Shown here: in pieces, positions 60,348 through 64,000 of the stretch
How the letters are laid out: each line of letters starts with the position of its first letter
Numbering within the stretch: position 1 is the stretch's first letter
Assembly (NCBI RefSeq): GCF_030254645.1
Contig: NZ_CP116346.1
Coordinates: 910,001-974,000, forward strand
Length of the DNA: 64,000 nt
Origin: Paucibacter sediminis
Lineage (GTDB): Bacteria; Pseudomonadota; Gammaproteobacteria; Burkholderiales; Burkholderiaceae_C
Reading direction: 5' to 3'
Notes under the pieces: generated by a model
What the model was told of the DNA's origin: nothing
Databases searched by the model: none
Seen by the model: the letters and a program-made list of their open reading frames with translations, nothing else
Translations under genes and position numbers: made by a program

Positions 60348-61706
60348 ATGAGCCTGCAGTGGCGCTTCGTTCTGCTGCTCTGGGGCGCCGCGCTGCTGAG
60401 CTGGCTGCTGCACGCCGCCCTGGTCTACTGGCCGCTGCCGCAGCTGCTGGCCTGGGCCGACGCCGGTGCGGCGCCGGCGCCCTGGGGCTGGCAGGCCCTG
60501 CTGCTGACGCTGGGCCTGATGCTGCCGATCGGCCTGCTCGCGGCCAGCGCCGCGCTGGCGCCGCTGAAGCGCCTGCTGCGCGCGCTGGAGGGCGCGGTGC
60601 TGAGCTACCGCGACGGCGATTTCAGCAGCGCCATCAGCGCCGATGGCGGCGGCGAACTGGCCGAGCTGCTGCGCCTGCACAAGCAGCTGGGCCTGGCGCT
60701 GCGCGAGCAGCGCCAGCATCTGGCGCAGCGCGAGCTGCTGCTGGACAGCGTGGTGCAGAACACGCCGGTGGCCCTGCTGCTGGTGGATGCCGGGGGCCGC
60801 ATCGCCTATGCCAACATCGCCGCGCGCCAGCTGCTGGGCCAGGGCCGCAGCCTGCAGACGCGCATGCTGGACGTGCTGCTGGCGCAGGCCCCCGCCGGCC
60901 TGGCCGAGGCCCTGCACAGCGGCCGCGACCAGCTCTTCACCATCAACGAGGCGGGCGGCGCGGAAGAGGAGAGCTTCCATGTCTCGCAGCGCCAGCTGAG
61001 CCTGCAGGGCCTGCCGCACCGGCTGATCCTGCTGCGGCGCATGACGCGCGAGCTCTCGCGCCAGGAGGTGGCGAGCTGGAAGCGCGTGATCCGCGTCATC
61101 AGCCACGAGCTCAACAACTCGCTGGCGCCGATCTCCTCGCTGGCGCACAGCGGCGCCGAGCTGGCGCGGCGCGGCGATCTTGAGCGCATCCCCGGCGTGT
61201 TCGCCAGCATCGGCGAGCGCGCCCGCCATCTGCACAGCTTTCTGGCCGGCTACGCCAGCTTTGCCAAGCTGCCGACACCGCGCCTTGAGCCGGTGGAATG
61301 GGCCGGCTTCGTCGACGGCCTGGCGGCCCATTGCGAATTCCGGCTGGAGGGCGAGCTGCCGCTGGCGCCGGCGCGCTTCGACGGCGCGCAGGTCGAGCAG
61401 GCCCTCATCAATCTGATCAAGAACGCGCATGAGGCCGGCAGTGCCAAGGCGGATGAGGCCGGGCAGGTGAGCCTTGGCATCCAGGCCCAGGGCCCCGACT
61501 GGCGCCTCACCGTGGCCGACCGCGGCCCCGGCATGAGCGAGGCCGTGCTGGCACAGGCCCTGCTGCCCTTCTACTCCACCAAGCGCAGCGGCACCGGCCT
61601 GGGCCTGGCGCTGGCGCGCGAGATCGCCGAGGCGCATGGCGGGCGCATCGCGCTGGCGAACCGCGAGGGCGGCGGGCTGCAGGTCAGCCTGTGGTTGCCG
61701 CGATGA
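60348..61706 (+). CDS. NtrB/NtrY-like sensor histidine kinase
   Basis: A 452-residue membrane kinase. Two N-terminal helices (about 6-29 and 46-70) flank a periplasmic loop of only about 16 residues, so the signal is probably membrane-borne or cytoplasmic. A HAMP-like linker and a PAS domain (about 130-230) follow. The phospho-acceptor is His253 in RVISHELNNSLAPI. The ATPase has LINLIKNAHEAG, VADRGPGMS and GTGLGLALAREIAEAHGG. It starts 4 bases after the response-regulator gene and is its evident partner. Confidence 0.93.
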   Translation: MSLQWRFVLLLWGAALLSWLLHAALVYWPLPQLLAWADAGAAPAPWGWQALLLTLGLMLPIGLLAASAALAPLKRLLRALEGAVLSYRDGDFSSAISADGGGELAELLRLHKQLGLALREQRQHLAQRELLLDSVVQNTPVALLLVDAGGRIAYANIAARQLLGQGRSLQTRMLDVLLAQAPAGLAEALHSGRDQLFTINEAGGAEEESFHVSQRQLSLQGLPHRLILLRRMTRELSRQEVASWKRVIRVISHELNNSLAPISSLAHSGAELARRGDLERIPGVFASIGERARHLHSFLAGYASFAKLPTPRLEPVEWAGFVDGLAAHCEFRLEGELPLAPARFDGAQVEQALINLIKNAHEAGSAKADEAGQVSLGIQAQGPDWRLTVADRGPGMSEAVLAQALLPFYSTKRSGTGLGLALAREIAEAHGGRIALANREGGGLQVSLWLPR

Positions 61707-62094
61707 AGAACAAGTTCAAAGCACTGCAGGCCCACGCGGCGTCACTGCCCGGCGCCACCGTTGATATCAAATGGGGCAACAGCTGGGTGGCCAGCGTGGG
61801 TGGAAAAATGTTTCTGTGCGGCGGGCCCGAGCCGGGCCTCTGGACCGGCTGCTCCTTCAAGGTCGACGACCACGCTTTCTCGAGCTCACCGGCCTGCCCG
61901 GGCTGCGCCCCGCGCCCTACGCGGCGCGCTACCGCTGGGTGCAGCTGCAAGACCCCAAGGCCCTGCCCCTGGCGGACCTGCTCGCGCTGGTGAGCCGCTC
62001 GCATGCGCTGGTGTTCAGCAAGCTGACGAAGAAGCTGCAGCGGGAGTTGGGCCCGGCCATCGGGGAAAGTCCCAGGCCGAAACTTTCGGCGTGA
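61703..62094 (+). pseudogene. Frameshifted MmcQ/YjbR-family protein
   Basis: The frame starting at ATG 61703 (ATGA overlap with the kinase) encodes a normal MmcQ/YjbR N-terminus, with DIKWGNSWVASVGGKMF and CSFKVDD. It then loses similarity at about 61870-61880. The expected continuation, RFLELTGLPGLRPAPY and VFSKLTKKLQREL, is in another frame up to the stop at 62094. A single missing base between VDD and RFLEL accounts for this; the repaired protein would have about 130 residues. It is either a real loss-of-function mutation or a sequencing error. The family is DNA-binding-like in fold but of unproven function. Confidence 0.75.
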
Positions 62095-62142
62095 GGGCCG
62101 ATGGCCGCTAGCCTCCCGGCTTTGCACCCAACACGCTGCACC

Positions 62143-64000
62143 ATGACGAAACAATCCCTCAAGCTCACGACCCTGGCCCTGCTGCTGCAGCTGGCCGGCG
62201 CGGCCTTTGCTGCCCCCCTGAGTTCCGGCCTCGACATGCCCGGCTTCGACCCAGCCGTGCGCGCCCAGGACGATCTGTTCCGCGCCGCCAATGGCGGCTG
62301 GATGAAGGCCACCGAGATCCCGGCCGACAAGTCCGAGTACGGCGCCTTCATCCAGCTGCGCGACCTCAGCGACAAGCGCGTGCGCGCCATCGTCGACGAG
62401 CTGGCCACGCAGCAGCACCCGAGCGGCAGCGTGGCGCAGAAGGTCGGCGCCTTCTATGCCAGCTTCATGAACACCGAGGCGATCGACAAGGCCGGGCTGG
62501 CACCGGTCAAGCCGCTGCTGGCCGAGATCGATGCGATCAAGTCGCTCAAGGAGCTGGCCGCCTGGCAGGGCCGCATGCAGGGCCGGCTGGAGACGCCGGT
62601 GCAGCTGTGGGTGATGGGCGACTTCAAGGAGCCCACCGTGAATCGCGCCCTCACCTGGCAGGGCGGCCTGGGCCTGCCGGACCGCGACTACTACCTGAAG
62701 AAGGACGACGAGCGCATGGGCAAGGCGCGCGCCGCCTACGCGCAATACCTGACCCTGCTGGCCACGCAGGCCGGCGAGGCCAAGCCCGCCGAGGCCGCGG
62801 ACCGCGTGATGGCGCTGGAGCAGCGCATCGCCGAGGCGCATTGGGACAAGGTCGACAACCGCAATATGGTGAAGATCTACAACCCGATGACGCCGGCCGA
62901 GCTGGCCAAGGCGGCGCCGGGCTTCGACTGGGCCGGCTTCATGGCCGCCGCCCGCCTGGCCGGGCAGGACCGTCTCTCGATCTCGCAGCCCAGCGCCGTC
63001 AGCGCGATCGCCAAGCTCTATGGCGAGCTGCCGCTGGCCGACTGGAAGCTCTACTTCAAGCTGCACCTGCTGGACGCCACCGCCGACCTGCTGCCCAAGC
63101 CGCTGCGCGAGGCGCGCTTCGCCTTCCGCGGCACCGCGCTGACCGGCGCCACCGAGGAGAAGCCGCGCTGGCAGAAGGCCATCGCCGACCTCAACGGCGC
63201 GCTCGGCGAGGCGGTGGGCCAGCTCTATGTGGCCAAGCATTTCCCGCCCGCCTACAAGGCGCGCATGCAGGAGCTGGTGGGCAATCTGCTGGCCTCCTAC
63301 AAGGAATCGATCGACGGCCTCGCCTGGATGACCCCCGCCACCAAGGCGCAGGCGCAGGACAAGCTGGCCAAGTACATGGTGAAGATCGGCTATCCGGACG
63401 TCTGGCGCGATTACAGCAAGCTCGACGTGCGCGCCGGCGACGCGCTGGGCAATGCGCTGCGCTCGGGCCGCTTCGAATGGGAGCGCGTGGCCGCCAAGGC
63501 CGGCAAGAAGGTGGATCGCGCCGAATGGGGCATGACGCCGCAGACCGTGAACGCCTACTACAACCCGACGCTCAACGAGATCGTGTTCCCGGCCGCCATC
63601 CTGCAGCCGCCCTTCTTCGACATGGGCGCCGACGATGCGGTGAACTACGGCGCCATCGGCGCGGTGATCGGCCACGAGATCAGCCATGGCTTCGACGACC
63701 AGGGCAGCCAGTTCGACGGCGACGGCGTGCTGCGCAACTGGTGGACCGAAGCCGACCGCAAGGCCTTCGAGGCGGTGGGCGCCAAGCTGGTGGAACAGTA
63801 CGCGGCCTACGAGCCGATCGCCGGCAAGAAGCTCAACGGCAAGCTGACCCTGGGCGAGAACATCGCCGACCTCTCGGGCCTGCAGATCGCCTACAAGGCC
63901 TATCTGCGCTCGCTGGGTGGCAAGCCTGCCGCGACCATCGACGGTTTCAGCGGCCAGCAGCGCTTCTTCATGGGCTGGTCGCAGGCCTGGCGCGAGAAGG
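62143..64000 (+). CDS. M13-family zinc metallopeptidase (neprilysin/PepO-like), 3' end outside window
   Basis: The first 619 codons of a secreted metallopeptidase; family members have about 680-700 residues. A signal peptide (about 1-24, ending GAAFAAP) precedes the M13 N-terminal domain (DDLFRAANGGWMKATEIPADKS). The zinc site is HEISH, with His511, Glu512 and His515 in VIGHEISHGFDDQG, and the third ligand is Glu572 in GENIADLSG. The NAYYNP segment is the substrate-binding motif. It likely cleaves peptides in the periplasm or outside the cell. The 48-base gap before it has no obvious terminator. Confidence 0.95.
   Translation, partial: MTKQSLKLTTLALLLQLAGAAFAAPLSSGLDMPGFDPAVRAQDDLFRAANGGWMKATEIPADKSEYGAFIQLRDLSDKRVRAIVDELATQQHPSGSVAQKVGAFYASFMNTEAIDKAGLAPVKPLLAEIDAIKSLKELAAWQGRMQGRLETPVQLWVMGDFKEPTVNRALTWQGGLGLPDRDYYLKKDDERMGKARAAYAQYLTLLATQAGEAKPAEAADRVMALEQRIAEAHWDKVDNRNMVKIYNPMTPAELAKAAPGFDWAGFMAAARLAGQDRLSISQPSAVSAIAKLYGELPLADWKLYFKLHLLDATADLLPKPLREARFAFRGTALTGATEEKPRWQKAIADLNGALGEAVGQLYVAKHFPPAYKARMQELVGNLLASYKESIDGLAWMTPATKAQAQDKLAKYMVKIGYPDVWRDYSKLDVRAGDALGNALRSGRFEWERVAAKAGKKVDRAEWGMTPQTVNAYYNPTLNEIVFPAAILQPPFFDMGADDAVNYGAIGAVIGHEISHGFDDQGSQFDGDGVLRNWWTEADRKAFEAVGAKLVEQYAAYEPIAGKKLNGKLTLGENIADLSGLQIAYKAYLRSLGGKPAATIDGFSGQQRFFMGWSQAWREK

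Noticed and set aside
61790-61830. Programmed -1 frameshifting at the A-run (GGAAAAATG) in the MmcQ/YjbR gene
   Set aside because: Family sequence continues in the original frame for about 20 codons after the run; the switch is needed later, where no slippery site exists.

Overview
The window is about 64 kb of high-GC chromosomal DNA densely packed with genes. Gene content and order point to a betaproteobacterium of the order Burkholderiales, probably near Roseateles, Pelomonas or Rubrivivax. The supporting signs are a Burkholderia-type trimeric porin, an NAD-linked fdsGBA-fdhD-fdsD formate dehydrogenase, the dacA-type / D-amino-acid transaminase / ybeD / lipB / lipA block, and a nitrogen-type PTS with a mannose-type IIA, HPr and enzyme I. 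This placement is inferred from gene content, not from a marker phylogeny. I see no rRNA, tRNA, CRISPR array, insertion sequence, integrase or prophage, so this looks like core chromosome with a few accessory operons.

Layout. 1-6 kb: PTS phosphorelay genes interrupted by an OlsB-like acyltransferase, a lipoprotein, a class III CoA-transferase with a hydrolase, a degenerate histidine-kinase-like protein and a TlpA thioredoxin. 6-13.6 kb (mostly minus strand): lipoate synthesis (lipA, lipB), ybeD family, D-amino-acid transaminase, D,D-carboxypeptidase, a hydrolase, a 2Fe-2S protein, a VanZ-like protein and HemJ. 13.6-17.4 kb: a structured RNA or leader, hemB with a CorA-type transporter, then ybeY-phoH. 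17.5-22.8 kb: a two-component pair, ruvAB and a porin. 23-27.4 kb: a phosphatase, DUF1840, and a coupled GGDEF-EAL / HD-GYP pair. 27.6-33.4 kb: aromatic catabolism (pcaIJ, pcaF, IclR regulator, pobA) and lepB. 33.4-35.7 kb: two beta-oxidation genes. 35.8-45.4 kb: LysR regulator, OFA-type transporter and the formate dehydrogenase operon. 45.4-50.3 kb: two diguanylate cyclases flanking an ABM-domain protein and a lipoprotein hydrolase.

50.4-62.1 kb is the most unusual part: a single-direction, tightly overlapping operon encoding a complete tripartite ABC exporter. It has an HlyD-type adaptor, a stand-alone ATPase, a TolC-type outer-membrane protein and four FtsX/MacB-type permeases in two duplicated pairs. 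It ends with its own NtrC-type response regulator and sensor kinase, followed by a frameshifted MmcQ/YjbR gene. A near-perfect sigma-54 promoter (TGGCACG-N4-TTGC) lies 35 bases before the first gene, and GTCCGCGGAC-type inverted repeats about 70-110 bases further upstream look like the activator's enhancer. The cassette therefore appears to be self-contained and self-regulated. The window ends inside an M13-family metallopeptidase.

Other regulatory structure of note: a roughly 180-nt set of stable hairpins ending in an intrinsic terminator just ahead of hemJ, and a GAAC/GTTC half-site array in front of pcaI that fits an IclR-type regulator such as the one encoded 3 kb downstream.
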